A stretch of 64,000 bases of DNA from Oscillospiraceae bacterium (GTDB lineage: Bacteria; Bacillota; Clostridia; Oscillospirales; Oscillospiraceae). The stretch spans positions 1-64,000 of the forward strand of contig CADAUZ010000008.1 in assembly GCA_902791215.1 (NCBI GenBank). The letters run 5' to 3'. Numbering within the stretch: position 1 is the stretch's first letter; each line of letters opens with the position of its first letter. The notes under the pieces were generated by a model that was not told the origin of the DNA, made no database searches, and saw only the letters and a program-made list of their open reading frames with translations. Both the position numbers and the translations under genes were made by a program. Shown here in pieces: positions 8,668 to 17,466 of the stretch.

Positions 8668-9966
8668 TTACCAGCAATTGCGGCAGGCTTGATACCCGAT
8701 CGCCTTGGCCCAGTCCAGCGTCTTTTGATACGCGCTGGCAGCATCCACATTCGTGCAGCTGTCCGTGCTGTGATAGCAGTGATCCATGCCGGAAATCCAG
8801 ACCATAGTGCTGTCGGTGGACAGCGCGCTGGACAGAATGCCGGAAAGGAGGCTGTTCCCATCGGACTTGGGTTTTGCGGTCGGCGCCGGGATAATGACGG
8901 GCCGCGGGGTCGGGCTTGCGGCGGAAGCAGGCCCGGACTGGGCAGCGGAGGGAATACTTGTCGTCCCCTGATAGATGGACATGAGATAGCGGTATTCAGC
9001 CTCCGACCAGCACTTCGGGCAGGGCTCATACTTCCTGCTGACGGACGCAAAGGAGCGGGCGGCGGGCGAGCTCATATCGCTGCAGGTGCTTGTTGAGTGG
9101 TATTTCTGGTCGGGGTCGCCGTTGTTCGGAATATAGACGGTTGTGGGGATAAAGGTGGCTTGCGTCTGCGAGCTTGCGGCGGGGTTGTCTTTCTGGTACT
9201 CCTGGGACAGCGCGTCAAAGCTTCCGTGCTGCGGAGCGAGCATCTCGGAAGGCTCCGGGAACAGGTGCAGCGCAAGCAGCTCCTTCGCCGTAAACTCTAC
9301 TGTCATCTCCGCGTCCTGCACGCTCTCGCCGGTACGGTAATCAATAGTGACACCGGGCTGGATGTTGTAGAGGAAGACGTTGAAGCAGACGCTTTTTCCC
9401 CCGTCCTCCACCGAGAGAGCCTCGAGCTGAACGCCGTCCGGCACCAGGTTGTCGCCGCTGTAAACAGGTGTAGCGCGGTACAGGACATGGTTCTGTGTGC
9501 GGGCAAGGTAGTCGGCGATCCGATCCTCAAAGGGCCGCATGCTCTCGTTTTGGAGATAGCGCGTGCCGGTAAAGACATTCTCCGCCGCCGACGCGTCCCC
9601 GCCCAATGCGGGGGAAAGGAGATGGCACAGGCTGTAGAGATACCCGTCCTCATAGCGCGCCGTCACCCAGCCGACGGGCAAAGCGCTGACATCGTCGCTG
9701 CGCAGTCCGGTCGGGAGAGAGGCACGGCCCAGGCAGGCAGTCACCGGGCCTGGCCGTCCAAGCTCATCAAGGGGACTGTATGTGACATGCTCCTGCGTAT
9801 CAATGTCCTCGGCGAGCAGCGTCGGCACATTGCGCTTAAGCTCGGCCGCGGCTGCGCCGTCAAAAGCCGGGATGGCGGGGGCAGCGGCGAAGGCCGCCTG
9901 CGGAAGCAGCAGCGCGATCATCAGGAGCAAAGGCAGAATGCCTCTGCTGAGCTTCGTTTTGTACAC
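8668..9966 (-). CDS. Secreted DNA/RNA non-specific endonuclease (DNA-entry nuclease type)
   Basis: 432 residues from the GTG at 9966 (AGGGAGG sits 10 bases upstream; TTG at 9972 is the alternative). A signal peptide ends near QAAFA. The nuclease core carries LYSLCHLLSPALGG with the likely catalytic His near residue 115, NVFTGTRYLQNESMRPFEDRIADYL, HVLYRATPVY and the CFNVFLYNIQPGVTIDYRTGES block, matching Endonuclease_NS_2 proteins. The Arg usually next to the CHL motif (RCHL) reads Leu here. The C-terminal third holds two short YHSTxxC...C.xCW units (around 290 and 405), separated by a Pro/Ala/Ser linker; they may bind metal. A likely role is extracellular nucleic-acid degradation, an inference from the family. 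Confidence 0.88.
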   Translation of the reverse strand: MYKTKLSRGILPLLLMIALLLPQAAFAAAPAIPAFDGAAAAELKRNVPTLLAEDIDTQEHVTYSPLDELGRPGPVTACLGRASLPTGLRSDDVSALPVGWVTARYEDGYLYSLCHLLSPALGGDASAAENVFTGTRYLQNESMRPFEDRIADYLARTQNHVLYRATPVYSGDNLVPDGVQLEALSVEDGGKSVCFNVFLYNIQPGVTIDYRTGESVQDAEMTVEFTAKELLALHLFPEPSEMLAPQHGSFDALSQEYQKDNPAASSQTQATFIPTTVYIPNNGDPDQKYHSTSTCSDMSSPAARSFASVSRKYEPCPKCWSEAEYRYLMSIYQGTTSIPSAAQSGPASAASPTPRPVIIPAPTAKPKSDGNSLLSGILSSALSTDSTMVWISGMDHCYHSTDSCTNVDAASAYQKTLDWAKAIGYQACRNCW

Positions 9967-10022
9967 AGGCAAAACGCCTCCCTTCAAAAACCAGAGACGG
10001 GAAATCGTGAGTTTCTGACAAT

Positions 10023-10051
10023 ATTATAAAGTATCTTCCATTCCATATCAA
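10023..10051 (-). promoter_or_regulatory. Predicted promoter of the nuclease-VWA operon
   Basis: On the minus strand TTGATA and TATAAT are separated by exactly 17 bases, about 57 bases upstream of the nuclease start. Confidence 0.7.
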
Positions 10052-10157
10052 GTGTCAAGATCGCAAAATAGCATATCCCGTCCGGCGCGGGACAGCGCGT
10101 CATTTGTGAACAAACGGAAAAATCGTCAGGAATTTATCAATCCCGCGCTGCACATAC

Positions 10158-10186
10158 TTCACAAGCGACAGCTTTTGCGGTATAAT
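10158..10186 (+). promoter_or_regulatory. Predicted promoter of hflKC
   Basis: TTCACA, 17-base spacer, perfect TATAAT, 36 bases before the hflK start; GGAGG lies before the ATG. Confidence 0.75.
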
Positions 10187-10221
10187 CATCATGCTATCGA
10201 ACAAAACGGAGGTAAACGCTT

Positions 10222-11271
10222 ATGAACATAAACCCGGACGGCAGCTATTCCAGCGGCCCGTTCAATTCCGGCAGCGGCCCGGACAAGAAACCCGGCGGCC
10301 CGAACAAGGCCCCCAAAAGCCCCTTCAAGCGCCCGAACGTAAAGCTCAATCTGCCCGGCAAATCCGTGATCCTGGTGCTGGTGCTGGTTGTGCTGGTGCT
10401 CGCGGTGATGGATTCCTACTACACCCTCAAGGAGGACCAGTACGCCGTCATCACCACCTTCGGCAAACCCACCATGGTCTCCACCTCGGGCCTCAAGTTC
10501 AAGATCCCCTTTATCCAGGATGTGACCAAGGTCTCCAAGACCATCCAGGGCTTCCCCCTCGGCTACCGCATCGGCAGCAGCCAGAATGTGGAGGAGGAGT
10601 CGCTGATGATCACCTACGACTATAATTTCGTCAACGTCGACTTCTATGTGGAGTACCGCGTCACCGACCCCATCAAGTACCTCTACAGCTCACAGAACCC
10701 GGTGGACATCCTCAAGATGCTCTGCCAGAGCTATATCCGCGACACCATCGGCCTGTATAACGTGGACACCGTCATCACCACCGGCAAGAGCGAAATCCAG
10801 GCTGCCATCAAGGACAAGGTCATGCAGCGCCTGGAGCAGGAGGACATCGGCCTCCAGCTTGCCAATATCCGCATCCAGGACGCCGAGCCCCCCACTTCTG
10901 AGGTGCAGCGCGCCTTCACCGCCGTGGAGACCGCCAAGCAGTCCGCCGACACCACGGTCAACAACGCCAAGAAATACGCAAACGAGGTCATTCCCGCCGC
11001 GGCCGCCGACGCCGACCAGATCATCAAGAGCGCCGAGGCCTACAAGGAGAGCAAGATCAACGAGGCAAACGGCCAGGCCTCCCGCTTCGCCGAACTCTTC
11101 TCCGAGTACCAGAAGTACCCGCTCATCACCAAGCAGCGCCTGTTCTACGAGGCGATGGAGACCATCCTGCCGGGCATGAAGCTCTATGTCCTCGACGCCG
11201 ACACGGGCGTCCAGACCGCCCTGCCGCTCGAGCAGTTTGCCACCGTCAACATGGGAGGTGAGGACAAGTGA
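10222..11271 (+). CDS. hflK: SPFH/Band 7 membrane protease regulator, HflK type
   Basis: 349 residues. A Gly/Pro/Asn-rich cytoplasmic N-terminus is followed by one membrane span (VILVLVLVVLVLAVMDSYY, about 50-68) and the SPFH domain (EDQYAVITTFGKPTMVSTSGLKFKIPFIQDV). A long Ala/Glu helical region (AAADADQIIKSAEAYKESKINEANG) precedes the C-terminus, as in HflK. HflK and HflC form a large ring around the FtsH protease in the membrane and modulate its access to substrates. RBS GGAGG is 8 bases from the ATG. The stop overlaps the hflC start, so the two are translationally coupled. Confidence 0.92.
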   Translation: MNINPDGSYSSGPFNSGSGPDKKPGGPNKAPKSPFKRPNVKLNLPGKSVILVLVLVVLVLAVMDSYYTLKEDQYAVITTFGKPTMVSTSGLKFKIPFIQDVTKVSKTIQGFPLGYRIGSSQNVEEESLMITYDYNFVNVDFYVEYRVTDPIKYLYSSQNPVDILKMLCQSYIRDTIGLYNVDTVITTGKSEIQAAIKDKVMQRLEQEDIGLQLANIRIQDAEPPTSEVQRAFTAVETAKQSADTTVNNAKKYANEVIPAAAADADQIIKSAEAYKESKINEANGQASRFAELFSEYQKYPLITKQRLFYEAMETILPGMKLYVLDADTGVQTALPLEQFATVNMGGEDK

Positions 11272-12143
11272 AAAAGAATTTGAAGATCATCATTCCGGTC
11301 GCGGTCATCATCCTCGCGATCCTGCTGTCCGGGGCCTGCTTCTTTACGACCGAGGCCAACGAGTACACCATCGTGCGCCAGTTCGGCGCGGTGGTCAAGA
11401 TCGTGGACGAGCCGGGCCTGAGCATGAAGATCCCGTTCATCCAGTCGATCAGCACCCTGCCCAAGACGGAGATGCTCTATGACCTCGCCGTGAGCGACGT
11501 TATCACCAGCGACAAAAAGTCCATGGTGGCAGACTCCTTCGTCCTCTGGCGCATCAGCGATCCCCTGAAATTCATCCAGGCCCTCTCCGGCAACGTCGCC
11601 AATGCCGAGTACCGCATCGACACCGTCGTTTACAACAGCCTCAAGACCGTCATTTCCTCCATGCGGCAGGAGGAGGTCATCTCCGGCCGCGACGGGCTGC
11701 TTGCCCAGCGCATCATGGATAACGTGGGCTCCGCCTTCGATAACTACGGCATCAAGCTCCTCGCCATCGAGACCAAGCGCATCGACCTGCCGGACGAGAA
11801 CAAGTCCGCCGTCTATGAGCGCATGATCTCCGAGCGCGCCAACATCGCCGCCTCCTACACCGCCGAGGGCGCGGCCGAGGCAAAGCAGATCCGCAACGAG
11901 GCGGACAAGTCTGTGTCCATCACCCTCTCTCAGGCCAACGCCGCCGCCGAAAAGCTCAAGGCCGAGGGCGAGGCCGAGTACATGCGCATCCTCTCCGAGG
12001 TCTACGACACCCCCGAGGAGGCTGACTTCTACGAGTTCATGCGCGCCCTCGACATGGCGGAGAAGGCCCTGTCCACCGGTGAGAAGACCCTGGTCGTGTC
12101 GGCGGATTCGCCCATCGCGAAGATCTTCAAGGCGGTGGAGTAA
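11268..12143 (+). CDS. hflC: SPFH/Band 7 membrane protease regulator, HflC type
   Basis: 291 residues starting with GTG at 11268, overlapping the hflK stop in a GTGA junction. An N-terminal span (IIIPVAVIILAILLSGACFF) leads into the SPFH domain (NEYTIVRQFGAVVKIVDEPGLSMKIPFIQSI), with VLWRISDPLKF and the RIDLPDENKSAVYERMISERA helix typical of HflC. An Ala/Glu-rich coiled region completes it. It partners with HflK to control FtsH. No separate promoter or ribosome site is seen, which fits strict coupling. Confidence 0.92.
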   Translation: MKKNLKIIIPVAVIILAILLSGACFFTTEANEYTIVRQFGAVVKIVDEPGLSMKIPFIQSISTLPKTEMLYDLAVSDVITSDKKSMVADSFVLWRISDPLKFIQALSGNVANAEYRIDTVVYNSLKTVISSMRQEEVISGRDGLLAQRIMDNVGSAFDNYGIKLLAIETKRIDLPDENKSAVYERMISERANIAASYTAEGAAEAKQIRNEADKSVSITLSQANAAAEKLKAEGEAEYMRILSEVYDTPEEADFYEFMRALDMAEKALSTGEKTLVVSADSPIAKIFKAVE

Positions 12144-12242
12144 ATCGTTTCCATGTATAAAATTTTCGCCTCACGGTGAGACTAAGAGCAGCACCCTACA
12201 TAAACTGTATTGGGCGACTCTTCATCGGAGTGTGAATCAGAC

Positions 12243-12587
12243 ATGGTCAAACGAGGCGATATTTACTTTGCCGACCTCAGCCCGGTCGTCGGCAGCGAAC
12301 AGGGCGGCATGCGCCCGGTGCTGATCGTCCAGAACGACACCGGCAACCGCCACAGCCCCACGGTCATTGCCGCGGCCATCACAAGCCAGATGGGCAAGGC
12401 AAAGCTCCCGACCCATATCGAGCTGCACGGCCGCAGCGTCGGCCTCAACCGCGACAGCGTCATCCTGCTCGAGCAGATCCGCACCATCGACAAATCCCGC
12501 CTGCGGGAACGGATGGGGCGGCTCGACAAGGGCACAATGAGCGAGGTGGACAGCGCTCTCGCCGTCAGCTTCGGCCTGGGGTCATAA
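12243..12587 (+). CDS. mazF: MazF/PemK family endoribonuclease toxin without an adjacent antitoxin
   Basis: 114 residues from the ATG at 12243, the start that gives the family N-terminus [26 protein letters not shown] lies about 12 bases upstream. [17 protein letters not shown] and [20 protein letters not shown] are the conserved strands and helix of the Firmicutes MazF group, which cleaves single-stranded RNA at short specific sites. MazF is normally encoded right after a small antitoxin gene. Here only about 100 bases separate it from hflC and no antitoxin frame is visible; the downstream side is a terminator. The partner may be elsewhere on the chromosome. Confidence 0.93.
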   Translation: MVKRGDIYFADLSPVVGSEQGGMRPVLIVQNDTGNRHSPTVIAAAITSQMGKAKLPTHIELHGRSVGLNRDSVILLEQIRTIDKSRLRERMGRLDKGTMSEVDSALAVSFGLGS

Positions 12588-12600
12588 CCGCATAACGACG

Positions 12601-12635
12601 CGCTCCTGCTCATACAAATGGGCAGGAGCGTTTTT
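12601..12635 (+). terminator. Terminator after mazF
   Basis: CGCTCCTGC / GCAGGAGCG stem, 12-base loop, TTTTT tail. Confidence 0.9.
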
Positions 12636-12644
12636 GCGCGTTAC

Positions 12645-12787
12645 TTGCCTCCACCAGCCGCCTGCGGCGAATGGGGGAGGGGGACCGCTTCAGCGGTGGA
12701 AGGGGTTCGCTATAGGCAACCATACGCGAGTACGGTCTTGTTAAACTCCCTCTGCCCTTCGGGCACCTCCCTCAAAGAGGGAGGCAA
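12645..12787. repeat. Dispersed repeat, family 3 (GCCTCC...GGAGGC), copy A
   Basis: Ends TTGCCTCC and GGAGGCAA form inverted termini. The left 65 bases (GCCGC.TGCGGCGA.TGGGGG, GACCGCTTCAGCGGTGGAAG) are nearly identical to the element at 16293-16467, while the middles differ. It fills the gap between mazF and the next gene. Confidence 0.8.
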
Positions 12788-12808
12788 TCAAAACAGGAGG
12801 CACATATC

Positions 12809-13396
12809 ATGGCTATTCCGGTTTACATAAATCAAAAGCCTACTGGAGAGCTTACCCTCTCGCAGTCGGGCCTGTACACAGTCATCGAGGCAAGCGCGGA
12901 CGCGCAGGGCCTTGTCCGACTCTGGGCGCACGGGAGCGGAAAAAGCGCTTACCTCGGCGTGATGGAGCCAAAGGACGGCGGGCTGTACCTGCGCCGCAGA
13001 CTCAGCAGGCGCGAGCTTGCCGCCTTTCCGGACCCTATTGAATTTGCGTCCGACCGCGAAGCAGTGTATTTACATAATTCCGAAGACATAATGCCAGAGC
13101 TGCCCGCAGATGTCGAGAACACAGCGGGAGAAATTTCAACGGGAAACGCTCCAGACACAGAAGCGGAAGCAAACGGTAATAGTTTACATAATGTATCTAC
13201 CAGCTACCGCGCCTGCCCCTGGCCGGCCGAGCCGCCGGAGGACGGTCTGCTCTGGTATCGGCGCGCCGACGGGAGCCTTGTCTCCTTTGACGGCGTGAGC
13301 AGTCTGCTGGCCATTCCGGCCAGGCTTCGCGCGGCTCCCGCGCAGGCGGTCGAACGCGTAATCGAGGGCGAGAAATATCTGGTTTTTCGCTATTGA
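12809..13396 (+). CDS. Hypothetical protein
   Basis: 195 residues, ATG preceded by ACAGGAGG. Predicted soluble, with no signal peptide and no membrane span. The N-terminal ~95 residues are beta-rich (YINQKPTGELTLSQSGLYTVIEA, YLGVMEPKDGGLYLRRRLSRRELAAFP). A low-complexity linker (about 95-130, Glu/Asn/Thr-rich) leads to a compact C-terminal part (CPWPAEPPEDGLLWYRRADGSLVSFDG...KYLVFRY). I do not recognise the family. The linker DNA carries TTTACATAA twice and the start region a third copy, a word that recurs in non-coding parts of the window. The promoter of the next gene overlaps its stop codon. Confidence 0.75.
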   Translation: MAIPVYINQKPTGELTLSQSGLYTVIEASADAQGLVRLWAHGSGKSAYLGVMEPKDGGLYLRRRLSRRELAAFPDPIEFASDREAVYLHNSEDIMPELPADVENTAGEISTGNAPDTEAEANGNSLHNVSTSYRACPWPAEPPEDGLLWYRRADGSLVSFDGVSSLLAIPARLRAAPAQAVERVIEGEKYLVFRY

Positions 13397-13421
13397 GAAA
13401 GCGCGCAAAATGCGGTATAAT
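13393..13421 (+). promoter_or_regulatory. Predicted promoter of the pdp-glpK unit
   Basis: TTGAGA, 17-base spacer, perfect TATAAT; the -35 box overlaps the stop codon of the preceding gene. Confidence 0.75.
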
Positions 13422-13469
13422 AAAATATCGTTTTATACGCTCAGATTATTTTGGAAGGAGGTTTTCAAT

Positions 13470-14774
13470 ATGCTGATGACAGACCTTATCGCGAAAAAGC
13501 GCGACGGCGGGGAGCTGAGCGGTGACGAGATCCGCTTCATGATCGACGGCTATGTCCGCGGAGACATTGCTGATTACCAGATGTCCGCCATGTGCATGGC
13601 GATCTACTTCCGCGGCATGACTGACCGGGAGACGCTGGATCTGACCATGGAAATGATGCATTCCGGCGACGTGGTGGATCTCAGCTCCATTAAGGGCATC
13701 AAGGCGGACAAGCATTCCACCGGCGGCGTGGGCGACAAGACCAGCCTCATCCTCTGCCCGATGGTGGCGGCCTGCGGGCTGCGCATCGCCAAAATGTCGG
13801 GCCGCGGCCTGGGTCACACCGGCGGTACGCTCGACAAGCTGGAGAGCTTTCCCGGCTACAACATCTCTATCGGGGAAAAGCGCTTTCTTGAAAACGTCAA
13901 CCGCATCGGCATTGCCATCATGGGCCAGACGGCCGACCTTGTCCCGGCGGACAAGAAGCTCTATGCCCTGCGGGACGTGACCGGCACCGTCCCCAGCATC
14001 CCGCTGATCGTGAGCTCCATCATGTCCAAGAAGCTGGCCTCGGGCGCAGACGTGATCGTGCTGGATGTCAAGTGCGGCAGCGGCGCGTTTATGAAGACCG
14101 AGGCGCAGGCACACGAGCTTGCAAGGGGGCTTACCCGTATCGGCAAGCTTGCCGGGAGAAAGTGCGCCGCCGTCATCACCGACATGAACCAGCCCCTCGG
14201 CTGCGCTGTGGGCAACGCCCTCGAGGTCAGGGAGGCTATTTCCGTTCTGCGTGGGGAGACGAAGGGCGACCTGCTGGAGCTGTGCCTGACGCTCGGCAGC
14301 TGCCTGCTGATCCAAGCGGGCTATACCGAGGATGAGGATACGGCGCGAAAGCTTCTGCAGGAGTCCATCGACAGCGGCAAGGCGCTTCAAAAGCTGGCCG
14401 AGCTGGTGGAGGCACAGGATGGGGACGCGAGCGACGTGTATGACACTTCCCGCCTGCCGCTGGCCCCGGTGCAGCTTGAGGTGCCGTCGGAGGCGGAAGG
14501 CTATATCAGCCGCATCGAATGCGAAAAGGTCGGGCTCATCTCCATGCACCTCGGCGGCGGACGCGCCGCCAAGGAGGACAGCATCGACCTCTCCGTCGGG
14601 CTGGTGCTCCACAAGAAGGTAGGCGACAAGGTGGCCAAGGGCGAGAGCCTTGCCACCATCCACGCCCCCACCATGGAGAAGGCACAGGAGGCGGCGGAAA
14701 GCCTGCGGGCGTGCTGCACGTTTTCGGCAGAGCCGGTCCGGCGCCCGGCGTTCATCAAGGACATTATTATGTAA
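13470..14774 (+). CDS. pdp: Pyrimidine-nucleoside phosphorylase
   Basis: 434 residues starting at the ATG 7 bases after AAGGAGG. The signature SGRGLGHTGGTLDKLES is present at about 108-124 together with KADKHSTGGVGDKTSLI (phosphate-binding) and VPADKKLYALRDVTGTV. The fold is the nucleoside phosphorylase/anthranilate phosphoribosyltransferase type, with the C-terminal PYNP domain at about 340-430. It splits uridine, thymidine or deoxyuridine with phosphate into the base and (deoxy)ribose-1-phosphate in the cytoplasm. glpK follows after 21 bases, so the two are probably co-transcribed; both feed salvaged carbon into central metabolism. The choice of pdp over deoA rests on the Firmicutes context. 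Confidence 0.93.
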   Translation: MLMTDLIAKKRDGGELSGDEIRFMIDGYVRGDIADYQMSAMCMAIYFRGMTDRETLDLTMEMMHSGDVVDLSSIKGIKADKHSTGGVGDKTSLILCPMVAACGLRIAKMSGRGLGHTGGTLDKLESFPGYNISIGEKRFLENVNRIGIAIMGQTADLVPADKKLYALRDVTGTVPSIPLIVSSIMSKKLASGADVIVLDVKCGSGAFMKTEAQAHELARGLTRIGKLAGRKCAAVITDMNQPLGCAVGNALEVREAISVLRGETKGDLLELCLTLGSCLLIQAGYTEDEDTARKLLQESIDSGKALQKLAELVEAQDGDASDVYDTSRLPLAPVQLEVPSEAEGYISRIECEKVGLISMHLGGGRAAKEDSIDLSVGLVLHKKVGDKVAKGESLATIHAPTMEKAQEAAESLRACCTFSAEPVRRPAFIKDIIM

Positions 14775-14795
14775 AAATACACAGGAGGAAAACCC

Positions 14796-16286
<1,491 letters not shown>

Positions 16287-16292
16287 TTTCCC

Positions 16293-16467
16293 CCGCCTCC
16301 CCCAGCCGCTTGCGGCGATTGGGGGAGGGGGACCGCTTCAGCGGTGGAAGGGGTATCGCGACTTCGCTTTGACTCCCTCAGTCACAGCGCGGGCGAACAC
16401 GCGCTGCGACAGCTCCCTCAGAGAGGGAGCCTGCCGGAGTTGCCACCTCCCCCAAAGGGGGAGGCAA
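16293..16467. repeat. Dispersed repeat, family 3, copy B
   Basis: Same left ~65 bases as the copy at 12645, with a longer and different middle and a closing CTCCCCCAAAGGGGGAG segment. It ends 21 bases before the next start codon. Confidence 0.8.
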
Positions 16468-16488
16468 GAAAGCTGATTGGAGAAAGAT

Positions 16489-17310
16489 ATGGATTATACA
16501 AAACTGAAAAATACAAAGCTTTTCCTCTTCGACATGGACGGGACCCTGTATCTGGGGGACAATGTCTATGAGGGCGCCATCGAGCTGATGGAGGATCTGC
16601 CTCGGCTCGGCAAGAAGTACATCTACCTGACCAACAACTCCTCCCGCGCGGGCGAGGATTACATCACCCGTCTGCAGCGCCTGGGCTTCCCCTGTGAGCG
16701 CGAGAACGTCTTCACCTCCGGCATGGCCACCGGCATGTACTTAAACCAGCGCCACCCCGGCGCAAGCGTGTATCTGGCGGGCACGAAGGCCTTCTACCGG
16801 GAGCTCAAGAGCTACGGCGTGAACCTCGTCAACGACGAGCTGGGCCACACCGACGCCGACACGGTGGACGTGGTGGTACAGGGCTTCGACACGGAGCTTG
16901 TGTACGAAAAGCTCGACAAGGCCTGCCACTTTCTGCGCCGGGGCGCTGCCTTCATCGCGGCAAACCCCGACTGGGTCTGCCCCATGCCGCACGATGAGGT
17001 CCTGCCCGACTGCGGCAGCATCTGCGCCCTGCTCACCGCCTCCTCCGGCGTGGAGCCGAACTATATCGGCAAGCCCAACCGCAACATGATCGACGTCATC
17101 TCCGAGATGACCGGCATCCCGAACGAGGAGATCTGCGCTGTGGGCGACCGCCTCTATACCGACATCGCCGTGGCCCAGAACGCGGGCTCGGTGTCCGTGC
17201 TGGTGCTGTCCGGCGAGACCGATCAGGCCATGGTGGACGCTGCCGAGCGCAAGCCGGATTATGTCCTCAAGGACGTACACGAGCTGCACGAGATTCTGAA
17301 AACACTCTAA
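16489..17310 (+). CDS. HAD-superfamily hydrolase, subfamily IIA (NagD/PNPase-like)
   Basis: 273 residues. The ATG at 16489 is chosen because GGAGA lies 5 bases upstream; the in-frame TTG at 16477 has no ribosome site. Motif I is FLFDMDGTLYLGD (Asp nucleophile and acid), motif II IYLTNNSSR, then a C2-type cap, the Lys of KPNRNMID, and motif IV VGDRLYTDIAVAQNAG. This is the NagD/AraL/phosphoglycolate-phosphatase-like group, cytoplasmic phosphatases with broad substrates such as sugar phosphates or nucleotides. Proximity to glpK would fit glycerol-phosphate or nucleotide cleanup, but the substrate cannot be told from the sequence. Confidence 0.92.
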   Translation: MDYTKLKNTKLFLFDMDGTLYLGDNVYEGAIELMEDLPRLGKKYIYLTNNSSRAGEDYITRLQRLGFPCERENVFTSGMATGMYLNQRHPGASVYLAGTKAFYRELKSYGVNLVNDELGHTDADTVDVVVQGFDTELVYEKLDKACHFLRRGAAFIAANPDWVCPMPHDEVLPDCGSICALLTASSGVEPNYIGKPNRNMIDVISEMTGIPNEEICAVGDRLYTDIAVAQNAGSVSVLVLSGETDQAMVDAAERKPDYVLKDVHELHEILKTL

Positions 17311-17335
17311 GGAAAGCGCGCTGTCTCATTTTCCA

Positions 17336-17429
17336 TGTCATCCTGAGCGTAAGCGAAGGATCTTTCACCGGGGGCTTGTGAAAAGCTCCAAGAGAAAGAT
17401 CCTTCGTCACTTTGTTCCTCAGGCTGACA
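17336..17429. repeat. Dispersed palindromic repeat, family 2 (TCATCCTGAGCG), full copy
   Basis: Starts TGTCATCCTGAGCG and ends CTCAGGCTGACA, with GCGAAGGATCTTTC / GAAAGATCCTTCG inside, giving one large imperfect hairpin. Related copies are at 5993, 32067 and 40783. Confidence 0.8.
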
Positions 17430-17466
17430 ATGCGGAGGATGCTGTTGCAGCCGTACCGGAACGCCT

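Noticed and set aside
6789-8807. Plus-strand frames opposite the VWA gene
   Set aside because: Antisense to a clear protein with signal peptide and domain motifs; no ribosome sites.
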